Assembly (NCBI RefSeq): GCF_024460775.1
Contig: NZ_JANFYZ010000005.1
Coordinates: 186,001 to 250,000 of the forward strand
Length of the DNA: 64,000 nt
Direction of reading: 5' to 3'
Source: Desulfovibrio desulfuricans
Lineage (GTDB): Bacteria > Desulfobacterota > Desulfovibrionia > Desulfovibrionales > Desulfovibrionaceae
Shown in pieces: positions 1-7,760 of this stretch (its first letter is position 1; each line of letters opens with the position of its first letter). Below the pieces are notes generated by a model that was given only the letters and a program-made list of their open reading frames with translations, did not search any database and had not been told where the DNA came from. A program made the position numbers and the translations under genes.

Positions 1-469
1 CTTTGCGCAATCCATCAATTGCATCCCAAAGTTCCGGCTCCATTATCCCCTGTAGCGCATTGACCTCATCAACAAGACGCCCCTTTGTAATGCCAAAGTA
101 ATCCCTAATGATGCCTTGCAGGCAACGCCTAGCAAGAGTTGCAGCCGCTTTCGGACTGAGCTCTACGATTTTACATGCTTCTTCATAATCTTCCCTAAGC
201 TGCTTAGGGATATAGTCTGGATAGATTTTTGAAATACTATCTGGCAGCAGTATTCTCTCGAGCACTTTTCCTTTAACCTGTCCAGACAGTATATATTTCA
301 CCTCTATCAACAAGGTGCTTTTTAAACATTCAGTGTTTGGACAAACTGTGTGATGAATTTCATACTTCTTATAGCATCCTGAAAAGTCTTTTTTTAATAA
401 TGTTACACTGTGTTCTTCATGGGTATCTGAGGATATGACATAATGTTGCTGGCAGTATGGACAACGCAT
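1..469 (-). CDS. DUF4145-like zinc-ribbon protein, C-terminus beyond window
   Basis: Reading leftwards from an ATG at 467-469 gives 156 uninterrupted codons that run off the window edge. The N-terminus has a CxxC pair (RCPYCQQ) and a second Cys pair (VCPNTEC), which suggests a zinc ribbon. The later part (PKAAATLARRCLQGIIRDYFG) resembles the DUF4145 core, a helical domain seen in stand-alone proteins and next to restriction or defence genes. The Shine-Dalgarno is weak (GGAA). It lies 50 bp downstream of another minus-strand gene and may share its transcript. The family assignment rests on recalled motif similarity. Confidence 0.7.
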   Translation of the reverse strand, partial: MRCPYCQQHYVISSDTHEEHSVTLLKKDFSGCYKKYEIHHTVCPNTECLKSTLLIEVKYILSGQVKGKVLERILLPDSISKIYPDYIPKQLREDYEEACKIVELSPKAAATLARRCLQGIIRDYFGITKGRLVDEVNALQGIMEPELWDAIDGLRK

Positions 470-519
470 ATTATATTCCAAGCTTGATGTTTACATTTTT
501 AATATATTCATCTGATATG

Positions 520-744
520 CTATTGAACGATTGCTTTCTTCTCTGAGAAAAAAGTCTTCTTTATAGCACAGATAGCTACAGCAAGTATTGCCCACCCCTT
601 ACATCTTTCTTTGAAGCAGAGAGCATCGCAATATTTTTTTTCAGATTCTCCATCAAGAATAACTTCGTCTCCTTGCTGGAACGTATTTTTGTGGAGACTT
701 TGATCCTGTTCAACAAGTGTATTTTTTTTGTGTGCTATGGACAT
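520..744 (-). CDS. Small hypothetical protein, 74 aa
   Basis: I chose the ATG at 742-744 because AAGGGG sits 5 nt upstream; a longer reading from a TTG would place that Shine-Dalgarno inside the gene. The N-terminal half is polar and charged with a short acidic run. The middle has two cysteines (DALCFKERCKG) followed by a hydrophobic stretch (GWAILAVAICAI) that could be a single membrane segment, then a basic end. I recognise no family. It ends 50 bp before the DUF4145-like gene on the same strand. Base composition here is more AT-rich than the chromosome to the right, which suggests acquired DNA. Confidence 0.5.
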   Translation of the reverse strand: MSIAHKKNTLVEQDQSLHKNTFQQGDEVILDGESEKKYCDALCFKERCKGWAILAVAICAIKKTFFSEKKAIVQ

Positions 745-883
745 TTCTATCCCCTTAATACTCAATTTTTGTTTATAAATTTTCTAGACTTTTACCCCAG
801 TGCCAACTATCCCGCAAGCTATGCAACATTTGCTTTTTATAATAAAATTTGTATCTATTTGAAATTACACAGGAGGTTTTTTG

Positions 884-1340
884 ATGCCTTTTGCAACTTT
901 TTTTCTGGCATTATTTCTATCCTTGCCAGCCTATGCCGCTGAACCAGCCCCGCAGCCATGGGCAACATTTGAGCCTCAGTGGATGCAGGTCTTTGGGCGT
1001 GACAGCGTCCAGATTGTGGATAAGGGCGATGCAAAAACCTACATACTCGACCAAGGGGTTACAGCAACCTTTCTGCTTGAGTCTGGCAACGTGCAGAGTG
1101 CGAATTTTTTACGTTCAGGGTGCTCCTGTGCGCTATATGAAAGGCATTCAGCAAACTATCCGCACCATGCTTGGCAAAAGTGCTGAATCCGCCGACCTGA
1201 TAAACCAGTTTCAAACTGCCAAGCCTACAACTTTGCATAAACAGGTCAGCGGAGTTTGTCTGGAGCGCATAAAAGACGACAAGCTGGGCTGGATTTTTCA
1301 GGCCAGTTACAGCCAGCAATGTCCTAATTTCATAAAATAA
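884..1340 (+). pseudogene. Secreted protein gene split by a frameshift
   Basis: AGGAGG precedes an ATG at 884 that opens a clear signal peptide (hydrophobic FFLALFLSLPAYA then AEPAP). The frame encodes about 70 further residues up to a run of six T at about 1106-1111 and then degenerates. From the T run the neighbouring frame continues convincingly (VQGAPVRYMKGIQQTIR) to a TAA at 1338-1340. Removing one T restores a single protein of about 150 aa with two late cysteines. Either it is a pseudogene, or it varies at the homopolymer, or there is a base-call error. No family recognised; a periplasmic location is inferred from the signal peptide. Confidence 0.6.
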
Positions 1341-1393
1341 CCGCTGTCTCCTCCAGTCTTTCTTAGGCCCGCAAAACCATCAAGGAGCCTCAA

Positions 1394-1771
1394 ATGGCAA
1401 TCAAGGAATTTGTGGGCGCTGTGGTGCTGGAGGTGAACGGCCAGGAGGTCGAATGCTCCAGCTTTAGCGATGATACGGATACGGGCCGCAAACCAGTGAA
1501 AACCATGAATCGCAAACGCCGTATTGCGGGTTTCTGCACGGGCGTTGCCACGTACTCCCTCACGGTGTCTGTCCCCATCCCTGTTGATGGCGAGGAGATG
1601 GACTGGGAAAACGTGGTTGATGCCAAGCTGGTGATCTATCCCGTCAACGGCAAAGGCCAGCGCAAGGCCTATACGGGCTGCGTGGTCGAAAAGATGGGCG
1701 AGAAGTACGAAAGCGAAGGCGAAGCCAAGCGCGATCTGACCATGTTTGCCGTGGATAAAGTAAAGGAGTGA
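1394..1771 (+). CDS. Phage tail tube-like protein (remnant of a second prophage)
   Basis: The protein is 125 aa with AAGGAG upstream of ATG 1394. It starts MAIKEFVGAVVLEVNGQEVE and is rich in beta-type sequence, with a central motif (GRKPVKTMNRKRRIAGF) of the kind found in tail tube proteins of contractile-tailed phages. A tail-chaperone-like gene overlaps its end, which is the usual tube-then-chaperone order. It lies outside the Mu-like prophage ends mapped at 2017 and 40869, and that prophage has its own tube gene at 26167-26628, so this belongs to another, degraded prophage. The tube assignment rests on context and general resemblance. Confidence 0.6.
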   Translation: MAIKEFVGAVVLEVNGQEVECSSFSDDTDTGRKPVKTMNRKRRIAGFCTGVATYSLTVSVPIPVDGEEMDWENVVDAKLVIYPVNGKGQRKAYTGCVVEKMGEKYESEGEAKRDLTMFAVDKVKE

Positions 1772-1776
1772 TGGGC

Positions 1777-1953
1777 ATGAGTACCCTTACAGAAGACGGC
1801 ACCCTGCTTGTGGGCGTGGAGCGTGACGGAAAATTCCATAAAAAATTCACCCTCCGCGTTGCCACAATGAAAGACGTGGAAAACGCCCTTGAGGATGCCG
1901 GGCCGGACGCCAGCAACGCCCGTGTAGCGCGTCACAAGTGGGGCTACCACTAA
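1777..1953 (+). pseudogene. Truncated Mu gp41-like tail assembly chaperone
   Basis: The start at ATG 1777 has AAGGAG 9 nt upstream, overlapping the previous gene's end. The 58 residues (TLTEDGTLLVGVERDGKFHKKFTLR...ATMKDVENAL) resemble the N-terminus of Mu gp41/E-like tail assembly proteins, which are normally about 100 aa or longer. The frame stops soon after ARVARHKW, and no continuation is visible downstream. The gene therefore looks cut by a deletion between it and the Mu-like prophage edge 60 bp further on. No tape-measure gene follows. Confidence 0.55.
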
Positions 1954-2011
1954 CTTACAAGTGATATACGCAGGTGGGGTATAAGGTCAAGATAGCACGC
2001 ATAAAAGGAGG
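1954..2011. other. Short flank between prophage remnant and Mu-like prophage
   Basis: This 58-bp stretch carries no gene. Its last bases (GGAGG) continue into CGGTT and, once the prophage is removed in silico, form an inverted repeat with CGCCTCC beyond 40874. The Mu-like element therefore appears to have inserted into a palindromic, terminator-like sequence. Confidence 0.5.
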
Positions 2012-2016
2012 CGGTT

Positions 2017-2220
2017 TGTTAAGCGACAGATAGACTTGGAGAAACATGAGCCGGAATATACCGGAACATAGAAGGACATAGTGGGACGGGAAAGCCGCAC
2101 GGGCTATTGGTTTGGAGAGAATAGGCGCAGGCCAAAACGTGGTCAACGTCAGAATAGCAAGTGACGGTTAAATCGTAACACGCGTACAAAAACGACGGTT
2201 AGTTTTGACTATATGACATA
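2017..2220. other. Prophage left end, non-coding
   Basis: About 200 bp between the terminal TGTT and the repressor terminator holds no convincing gene. Two GACGGTTA copies occur at 2163-2170 and about 2195-2202, the first as AAGTGACGGTT, close to the AAGTGGCG units of the right end. They are candidate transposase-binding sites by analogy with Mu L2 and L3. Confidence 0.45.
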
Positions 2221-2256
2221 AGCCCCGCATGTGCCAGAAGTGACACCTGCGGGGCT
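2221..2256. terminator. Hairpin terminator beside the repressor gene
   Basis: AGCCCCGCA (2221-2229) pairs with TGCGGGGCT (2248-2256). A T-rich run (TTTATTTTT) follows on the plus strand, and TTAT follows on the minus strand, so it can stop transcription into the prophage from the left end and probably also end the repressor transcript. Confidence 0.7.
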
Positions 2257-2280
2257 TTATTTTTGCATTTGTGGGCACGG

Positions 2281-2934
2281 CTATCTGTATTCGCGACCAA
2301 CCCAAAGTACTTGGCCAATAAGACGCAACTTCCCGACATTCTGATCACGTAGATCGAGATTTACAGGGGGGTATGCCGGATTGATCGACTTTAATATGGC
2401 TTGCCCCGGCAGTAAGTCTATCCGTTTGAGATAAATGGCTTCTTCAAATCCTACAGCAAAAATTCTACCAGGAACCACCGTGCGCTTGGACTGATCAAGG
2501 AGCACAACATCCCCATCCATGATTTCCGGCTCCATGCTATCGCCAGATACACGCATAAGCACCATGTTCTTAGCGTTACCCTTACGCGCTATAAAGTCGC
2601 GTCGGAAAGCATACGACCGTTCGCTTTCGCCATCCGTTTCTAAGCTGCCAGAGCCTGCAGAAAGCACTGCATTGACCATGGGAATCATGATCAAGTCGCT
2701 GTCATCTTCGTCTTCTGGCACTCCCCCCTTCTTCATCGGGCCTGAGCCAGTCAGAAGCCATTCGACCGAAATATCGTTTTTTGAACAAATTTTTAGGATT
2801 GCCTCGGCACTTGGGGAGTTTTCATCTCGCTCATAACCTCCGAGTGAGGCTTTACTCACGCCAATCCTTGATGCGAACGCGTCCTGGGTTTCTTTTCCCC
2901 TAACAATCTTTATACGTTCACCTAGTGTTTTCAT
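2281..2934 (-). CDS. Prophage repressor, HTH plus S24 peptidase domain
   Basis: The 217-aa protein is built like CI/LexA-type repressors. An N-terminal XRE helix-turn-helix (QDAFASRIGVSKASLGGYERDE) binds operators. The C-terminal S24 domain has SGDSMEP with the nucleophilic Ser and a later YLKRI with the general-base Lys, which points to RecA-stimulated self-cleavage on DNA damage. I start at ATG 2932-2934 (MKTLGERIK); an upstream in-frame TTG adds five residues. It is divergent from the early genes across an operator-rich 260-bp gap, the position of Mu c. It should maintain lysogeny by blocking the early promoter. Confidence 0.9.
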   Translation of the reverse strand: MKTLGERIKIVRGKETQDAFASRIGVSKASLGGYERDENSPSAEAILKICSKNDISVEWLLTGSGPMKKGGVPEDEDDSDLIMIPMVNAVLSAGSGSLETDGESERSYAFRRDFIARKGNAKNMVLMRVSGDSMEPEIMDGDVVLLDQSKRTVVPGRIFAVGFEEAIYLKRIDLLPGQAILKSINPAYPPVNLDLRDQNVGKLRLIGQVLWVGREYR

Positions 2935-3195
2935 GGGTAAAAGTTCCAAGCCCTTAAGCTTTACCCTAACTGTTACCGATAGATTTTATATAATCTATTG
3001 AAGTAACACATAAAATAAAAAATATGGGCGATATTTAAGTTTTACCCTAAATTTCGGTTGATAAAACCGAAATATTGTCCTAAAAAGGACTTGCGGGCGG
3101 TTATTTTTCAACTCTCTGTAAACAACATAACAGCCCGCCTTGACAGGGGTCAACGTCCAGCAACGGACAAAGATTGGACAGAGTGGAGACCGTCA
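2935..3195. promoter_or_regulatory. Repressor/early operator-promoter region
   Basis: TTTACCCTAA occurs at 2960-2969 and 3041-3050, and its core reappears inverted (GGGTAAA) at 2935-2941 touching the repressor start. Between them is an AT-rich palindrome (ATAGATT-TTATAT-AATCTAT, about 2980-2999) containing -10-like sequence. A 9-bp inverted repeat ATTTCGGTT/AACCGAAAT spans 3051-3073. This arrangement fits a lysis-lysogeny switch in which the repressor binds the TTTACCC units. Assigning the other palindromes to a Ner-like protein is speculation. Confidence 0.6.
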
Positions 3196-3459
3196 ATGAA
3201 TTACCCATGTCCCCATGAATTAGCTCACCTGCCAGACGGAGCCAGCAGTCACCTTGATGACAGCGCGGTCTTTGCTGATGCATCAGGAGCTTATATTGTC
3301 GAGTGCATTCTTCCGCATGCTCACATGTGTAATCCCGTTTCTGCGCGGTTTTGGGAAACGTATGCTTTCCGGGCGGGATGGGGCAATAAAGCCCGTCTTG
3401 AGGCATTGCAAATGGCATATGGAAATATCCGTATCGCTTTAGCAGCAATGGGCAAGTAG
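3196..3459 (+). CDS. Early phage protein of unknown function, 87 aa
   Basis: The start at ATG 3196 has GGAGA 6 nt upstream; a longer reading from a TTG at 3058 overlaps the operator palindrome and lacks a ribosome site. The sequence has scattered Cys and His (YPCPHELAHL, VECILPHAHMC) and ends with an Ala-rich helix. I recognise no family. It is the first gene of the early transcript and the next gene starts 8 bp later. Confidence 0.6.
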   Translation: MNYPCPHELAHLPDGASSHLDDSAVFADASGAYIVECILPHAHMCNPVSARFWETYAFRAGWGNKARLEALQMAYGNIRIALAAMGK

Positions 3460-3467
3460 AGGTGAAC

Positions 3468-3890
3468 ATGCCGCGCCAACTCTCCCTATTGGATGAATCT
3501 ACGCGCCTTGCGGGCGTAATGGCTGCCATACGGGCGGCCATGCGTTCGGCTGCGTCTGAGGGAGAGGGACGCAAGGCTTTGCCTGACAAGTTAAACTCCA
3601 TTGCCAAAGCCAGCGGTATCAAGCTGACCAGCGGCAATGTGCGGGCTGTCAGCGAAGAGACACTGAACAAATGGCTTTCTCCATCTGATGACAGCCATCC
3701 CCCGTCCATTCATGCATTGTTGGCGTACTGTCAGGCAACTGGCAACCATGAACCTCTGCGGGTTATGGCGCGCTGCCTAGGCGTGGATCTGATGACGGAT
3801 GAAGACCGCCGTTTGCGCGATTACGGCAAGGCCGTGCGAGACGCCAAGGCCTGCCGGAAGCGCCTGAAAAAACTTGAGGAGGATTTGTAA
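3468..3890 (+). CDS. Early phage protein, probable regulatory role, 140 aa
   Basis: ATG 3468 follows a GAGGTG ribosome site. Residues about 5-40 are helical and Arg/Ala-rich. A stretch with SGNVRAVSEETLNKWLSPSD resembles a DNA-binding fold, and the C-terminus is a basic coiled-coil-like helix (AKACRKRLKKLEED). Small proteins of this type are common after the repressor in Mu-like phages of Proteobacteria, usually unnamed. It overlaps the next start by one base (TAATG), so the two are translationally coupled. Confidence 0.6.
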   Translation: MPRQLSLLDESTRLAGVMAAIRAAMRSAASEGEGRKALPDKLNSIAKASGIKLTSGNVRAVSEETLNKWLSPSDDSHPPSIHALLAYCQATGNHEPLRVMARCLGVDLMTDEDRRLRDYGKAVRDAKACRKRLKKLEEDL

Positions 3891-4147
3891 TGACAATGAT
3901 TCCTAGCCGTCGGGCAGCGTTGGGAACTCTCCGCTGTAAATATCGCTACCGCTTCCGGGAGAAGCTGGAAGAGTGCGGACATAACAGCACGACCCTGGCC
4001 GCAGAGCTGGGGGTTAGCCCGGTAACAATCAACCGCACCATCAACGGCAGCCTGCACAGCCCCCGCGTGTTGAACTGGTTTCGGGATCGGGGTCTGGCTG
4101 AACGGTTTTTGTGCGACCCGCGCAAGTGCGGAGAGGAGGCAGCGTAA
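3890..4147 (+). CDS. Small helix-turn-helix protein (Ner-like position)
   Basis: This is an 85-aa basic protein with a clear helix-turn-helix in the middle (STTLAAELGVSPVTINRTINGS). In Mu the second early regulator Ner sits at this position and turns down early and repressor transcription. Sequence similarity to Ner itself cannot be judged here, so the role is positional inference. Start and stop overlap both neighbours by one base, typical of a tight early operon. Confidence 0.65.
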   Translation: MTMIPSRRAALGTLRCKYRYRFREKLEECGHNSTTLAAELGVSPVTINRTINGSLHSPRVLNWFRDRGLAERFLCDPRKCGEEAA

Positions 4148-4401
4148 TGGGCATGCAAAACTCTACCCCAGCCTCAATATTCCGCTTTGTGCTTTCTGCT
4201 GCAAGCAAGGAGAGCTTTGACACCCTGCTTTCAGAAGTCCGTGCGCTACAACGTGATTTTGAGACGTTGCCAGAATCACAGCGTTTACTTCTTCAGCCCT
4301 TCCTTGAGCGCTTTCTCCATCTGCTGTCGGATTTGAGCAAGGATCTCGTCCTCATTGAGGGGACTGGCCACATTGAAACCACAGGGACAATGGAAGACTG
4401 A
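4147..4401 (+). CDS. Hypothetical early phage protein, 84 aa
   Basis: It starts in a TAATG overlap with the preceding HTH gene, after a GAGAGGAGG ribosome site. The first 60 residues form amphipathic helices (FRFVLSAASKESFDTLLSEV). The last third lies opposite a zinc-ribbon gene on the minus strand and may be shorter on function than on length. No family recognised. Confidence 0.5.
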   Translation: MGMQNSTPASIFRFVLSAASKESFDTLLSEVRALQRDFETLPESQRLLLQPFLERFLHLLSDLSKDLVLIEGTGHIETTGTMED

Positions 4402-4518
4402 TCCTTTGGGGAAATTCTTAAGCAGGAATGTGTGCTTCTTGCCGCAGGTCGGACAAGTAAAAGCCCCTCCTCGCTTACCGTCAATTTCGACTAAGGTTAT
4501 TGGGCATTTGTTCAGCAT
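4285..4518 (-). CDS. Antisense zinc-ribbon protein, 77 aa
   Basis: Reading leftwards from ATG 4516-4518 gives a compact protein with two Cys pairs (CPTCGKKH and HCPCGF), a basic middle and an amphipathic helical tail ending KEGLKK. The amino-acid pattern is far more protein-like than a shadow frame usually is. CGGAAAT just upstream gives a weak Shine-Dalgarno. Its 3' end overlaps the convergent plus-strand gene by 117 bp. If real it is a counter-transcribed gene inside the early operon; a role in nucleic-acid binding is inferred only from the zinc ribbon. Confidence 0.5.
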   Translation of the reverse strand: MLNKCPITLVEIDGKRGGAFTCPTCGKKHTFLLKNFPKGSVFHCPCGFNVASPLNEDEILAQIRQQMEKALKEGLKK

Positions 4519-4597
4519 ATTTCCGGCTCTTTTTGATTGGTTGAAGTGAACGGTAGCCCTGAGGCTAGCAGAGGAGCCGGAACAATTGAAGAGGGAC

Positions 4598-4748
4598 AGC
4601 GCCCCACGCGAGCCAGTGCCCTCACGCTACCGCGCCCGTGTAGAACCTGACGGGATGGGTCAGGCAAGGCGCGCGATGTGGGCGCTCCCCGTAGCATCCT
4701 GCATCGCAACGGCCAGTGCAACGGCGAATCCCCATTCACCTCGTGGGG
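4598..4748 (+). ncRNA. Structured leader upstream of the transposase gene
   Basis: No convincing ORF occupies 4519-4803, yet the stretch is full of pairing. AGCGCC(C)CAC at 4598-4607 pairs with GTGGGCGCT at 4678-4686, enclosing a CCTGAC/GTCAGG hairpin (4646-4664). A CCCCA/TGGGG hairpin follows at 4730-4748. Either this is a 5' leader controlling the transposase or a small RNA. No known riboswitch consensus is recognised. Confidence 0.35.
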
Positions 4749-4803
4749 ACGCGGCCACCCCGGACGCGGCACAAGGCCGGGGAACAAATTTGAGGGACAA
4801 GAC

Positions 4804-6954
4804 ATGAAGGACGCATACACCACAAGAGAACTTGCAGATCTCCTCGGATTATCTGTGAAAAGCGTTCTTGCTCGAGCCGGAACGAATCGCGAGAACTGGG
4901 ATTCTCGGCCTGCAACCAAGCGCGGCGGCGGCAACTGCTGGCTTGTGGCGTCCATGCCTGAGCGCACCCGTCTGGCCATAGCGGCACGTGCCTGCCCTCA
5001 GGTGTGCGAGACCGCCAGTATCCAATGCATAGCAACCCCTGTGTCTCCTGCTTCTCCTCTCACCCTGCAAGGCGCGGCCAAAACCCGCGCGCATGCGCGC
5101 GCCGCCGTAGTGCTGGCCGCACGCGTGTTTACAGCCGCCAGCAAGATGGCGCGCACCCGTGCTCTGGACGAGTTTGTGGTGCGCTATAACGCGGGCGAAA
5201 TAGCCGTGGAGCCAGACGTGCGCGCGGCCCTGCCAAGCCTGTGCCGCAATAGCCTCATCAACTGGGAGCGCCGCGCTCAGAGTCAAGGCATGGCCTCATT
5301 GGCGGGCAATTTCGGTCAGCACCGCAAGGGCGCAGGCATCATAGACAGTCAACCACAGGTGCGTGAGCTGGTACTGGGACTGATCGCCGAATATCCCACC
5401 ATCAGCGCCGAGCTGATCCGCGAGGACATCGAGCGCCTGGCCAGAGAACAGTCTGCCATACGTGTACCCTCATTGCGCCGCGTGCAAGCCTGGCTTGCAG
5501 CCTGGAAGGAACAGAACCCACAGCTTGCCCTGTATATGCGTGCGCCGGATAGATGGCGCGGCCAGTTTATGGCGGCCTGCGGCAGCATGTACGAGTTGAT
5601 TACCCGGTACAACCAGCGGTGGGAGTATGACGGCACGCCCTCGGACATCATGCTGAACGACGGTAAACGGTACGCCATCGTGGGTGTGATCAATGTTTAT
5701 AGCCGTGAGCTGCTGCTGGAAGTGGCAGAGACCTCGACGGGGCAGACTGTAAACAACCTGACACGCCGTGCCTTGCTGGATTGGGGCATAGCCGAGGAAG
5801 TTGTTACCGACAACGGCAAAGAATTTGTGGGCACTGAGGCGCAAGGACTGTTTTTGGATCTGGGCATCATCCCCACCATCCTGCCGCCGTTTCGGCCAGA
5901 CCTCAAGCCCGCCATTGAACGCGTGTTTCGATCATTCAGCCACCACCTGCTGACCCTGTGCCCCTGCTATGTGGGCCATAACGTGGCCACGCGGCAGGAA
6001 ATCCGCGAACGGGAAACGTTTGCCAAGCGCCTGATGGATCGCAAAGAGCCACAGGATCTTAGCATGGCCATAAGCCCCGAAGCCTTGCAGGAATTTTGCG
6101 ACGACTGGTGCAAGAGCGTTTACGCGCACCGCGCCCACAGCGGGCTGAAAGGTAAAACGCCCTGGCAAATGCGGCAGGAATACACCGGAGAGATTGCCCG
6201 TATTGAAGATGTGCGCGCCCTGGACGTGCTACTGACGCCTCTGGCCACAGATGGCGGATGGCGCTCGGTAGGCAAGAAAGGCATTCGCGCCGGATCTGGC
6301 TATTACGACCACGCTGCACTTGGCCCCTACGTCGGCCAGCGGGTGCAGGTGCGCGTAAACAGGGCAGATGCTGAACACGCCTGCATATTTGACGAGGCCG
6401 GGAAGTTCATTTGTGAGGCTGTAGCAATGCACGGTCTGGAGAGCGCGAAACGCCGCGAAGTGTCCCTAGCCAAACGCCGCGTACAGAAAACGGATATCAA
6501 CGGCAAGGCCAAGGAAATGCGCGAAGCCGCCCGCAACGTGGACGCCGCAAATGCTGGGCAGCGCATCATGGACATGCACAAGGCCCGCGCCGCAGAAATC
6601 GTCGCCGCAGCCGCGCCTGCGGCGCACACGGAAACCACGCACACCACGCCCATGCTGGATAGTGCAGCACGCGCAGCGCGCCTGCGCGAAGGCGTGCCCC
6701 CCCGTGCGCATGAGGCCGAAGTGGCCGCAGCCCGTGCTCTGGCTGTGGCGCAGCAGAGCGCCCAGGAAGAGCGCTGGCTGCCTGAAAGCCCCAAGGCCCA
6801 ATACAAACTGTGCCGCCGTTTACAGGCAGCACTGGAACGAGGGGACGCGGTGCCGCAGGAGCAAGCCGAATGGGCGCAAATTTTCGCAGGCAGCAATACA
6901 TATGCAGGCTTTGCCATGCTTGAGCAGATGCAGCTCATTGCCGCCAACGGATAA
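4804..6954 (+). CDS. MuA-like DDE transposase
   Basis: The 716-aa protein carries out strand transfer in replicative transposition. An N-terminal winged HTH (TTRELADLLGLSVKSVLARA, residues 5-24) matches the Mu enhancer-binding type. The catalytic core has D about 275 (YDGTPSD), D about 336 (VVTDNGKEF) and E about 372 (KPAIERVF), close to MuA D269/D336/E392. A beta-barrel and an Ala/Arg-rich C-terminal domain follow, the latter in the place where MuA contacts MuB. I start at ATG 4804, which has GAGGGA upstream, rather than 42 codons earlier. The MuB-like gene follows 60 bp later. Confidence 0.95.
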   Translation: MKDAYTTRELADLLGLSVKSVLARAGTNRENWDSRPATKRGGGNCWLVASMPERTRLAIAARACPQVCETASIQCIATPVSPASPLTLQGAAKTRAHARAAVVLAARVFTAASKMARTRALDEFVVRYNAGEIAVEPDVRAALPSLCRNSLINWERRAQSQGMASLAGNFGQHRKGAGIIDSQPQVRELVLGLIAEYPTISAELIREDIERLAREQSAIRVPSLRRVQAWLAAWKEQNPQLALYMRAPDRWRGQFMAACGSMYELITRYNQRWEYDGTPSDIMLNDGKRYAIVGVINVYSRELLLEVAETSTGQTVNNLTRRALLDWGIAEEVVTDNGKEFVGTEAQGLFLDLGIIPTILPPFRPDLKPAIERVFRSFSHHLLTLCPCYVGHNVATRQEIRERETFAKRLMDRKEPQDLSMAISPEALQEFCDDWCKSVYAHRAHSGLKGKTPWQMRQEYTGEIARIEDVRALDVLLTPLATDGGWRSVGKKGIRAGSGYYDHAALGPYVGQRVQVRVNRADAEHACIFDEAGKFICEAVAMHGLESAKRREVSLAKRRVQKTDINGKAKEMREAARNVDAANAGQRIMDMHKARAAEIVAAAAPAAHTETTHTTPMLDSAARAARLREGVPPRAHEAEVAAARALAVAQQSAQEERWLPESPKAQYKLCRRLQAALERGDAVPQEQAEWAQIFAGSNTYAGFAMLEQMQLIAANG

Positions 6955-7014
6955 TAACAAAAACGGGGCGCGCCGTACCACCGAACACGCCCCAAAGAAC
7001 CAAGTGAGGAAATT

Positions 7015-7758
7015 ATGCAGGAAGCAACCGCAACCGTCAACCTGCCCGGCAAGGCACCGCTTGCCAACGTGGGGCTTACCCTGGGCGCGCTTACCGGGGC
7101 CATCAACCGCCCCTCGCACCTGCCCGGCATTGTGGTTCTGTACGGCCCCTCAGGCCTGGGCAAGAGCACATCGGCGTCCATCGCCACCGTTCAACTGCGA
7201 GCCTACTACGTGCAGGCCAAATCAAGCTGGACGCGCAAGGCCGTGTATCAGTCCATCCTCAAGAGCATGGGCGTGGACCCGGCAAAGACGATTTACGAGA
7301 TGGAAGAACAGGTCACGGCGCAACTTGCGGCCAGTCGCCGCCCGCTCATTGTGGACGAATGCGACCATCTGGTTGCCAAGGGCATTATCGAAGTGGTGCG
7401 CGATATTTACGAGGGTAGCGGCGCGGCCATTCTCCTGATCGGCGAAGAGCATCTGCCCTCAAACCTTGCCCGCTGGGAGCGCATCCACAACCGTGTGCTG
7501 GAATGGGTGCCCGCGCAGTATGCTGATCTGGATGATGCCCGCGCCCTGCGCGATCTCTACTGCGTCAAGGTGGGCGTTGGTGATGATCTGTTGGAACATA
7601 TCCACGCGCAAAGCAAGGGCGTGGCCCGGCGCATCTGCGTCAACCTGGAGCGCATACAGCAGGCGGGTCTTGAGCTTGGCAAAAAGTCCATGGACCTGAC
7701 CACATGGGGCAAGCGCCCCCTGTACACCGGTGAAGCCCCGGTGAGAGAGGGCCGCTAG
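7015..7758 (+). CDS. MuB-like AAA+ target-selection ATPase
   Basis: The 247-aa protein has Walker A GPSGLGKST at residues 44-52 and Walker B LIVDECD at 111-117. MuB binds target DNA as ATP filaments, delivers it to MuA and gives transposition immunity. The length is shorter than Mu MuB (312 aa) because it lacks the N-terminal HTH domain, as do many Mu-like relatives with this AAA family. It sits 3 bp before the next gene in the transposition operon. Confidence 0.92.
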   Translation: MQEATATVNLPGKAPLANVGLTLGALTGAINRPSHLPGIVVLYGPSGLGKSTSASIATVQLRAYYVQAKSSWTRKAVYQSILKSMGVDPAKTIYEMEEQVTAQLAASRRPLIVDECDHLVAKGIIEVVRDIYEGSGAAILLIGEEHLPSNLARWERIHNRVLEWVPAQYADLDDARALRDLYCVKVGVGDDLLEHIHAQSKGVARRICVNLERIQQAGLELGKKSMDLTTWGKRPLYTGEAPVREGR

Positions 7759-7760
7759 CT

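Noticed and set aside
4586-4807. 73-codon ORF in the transposase leader
   Set aside because: It lacks a ribosome site, has low-complexity Arg/Ala/Pro composition and overlaps strongly paired RNA; structure is a better explanation.
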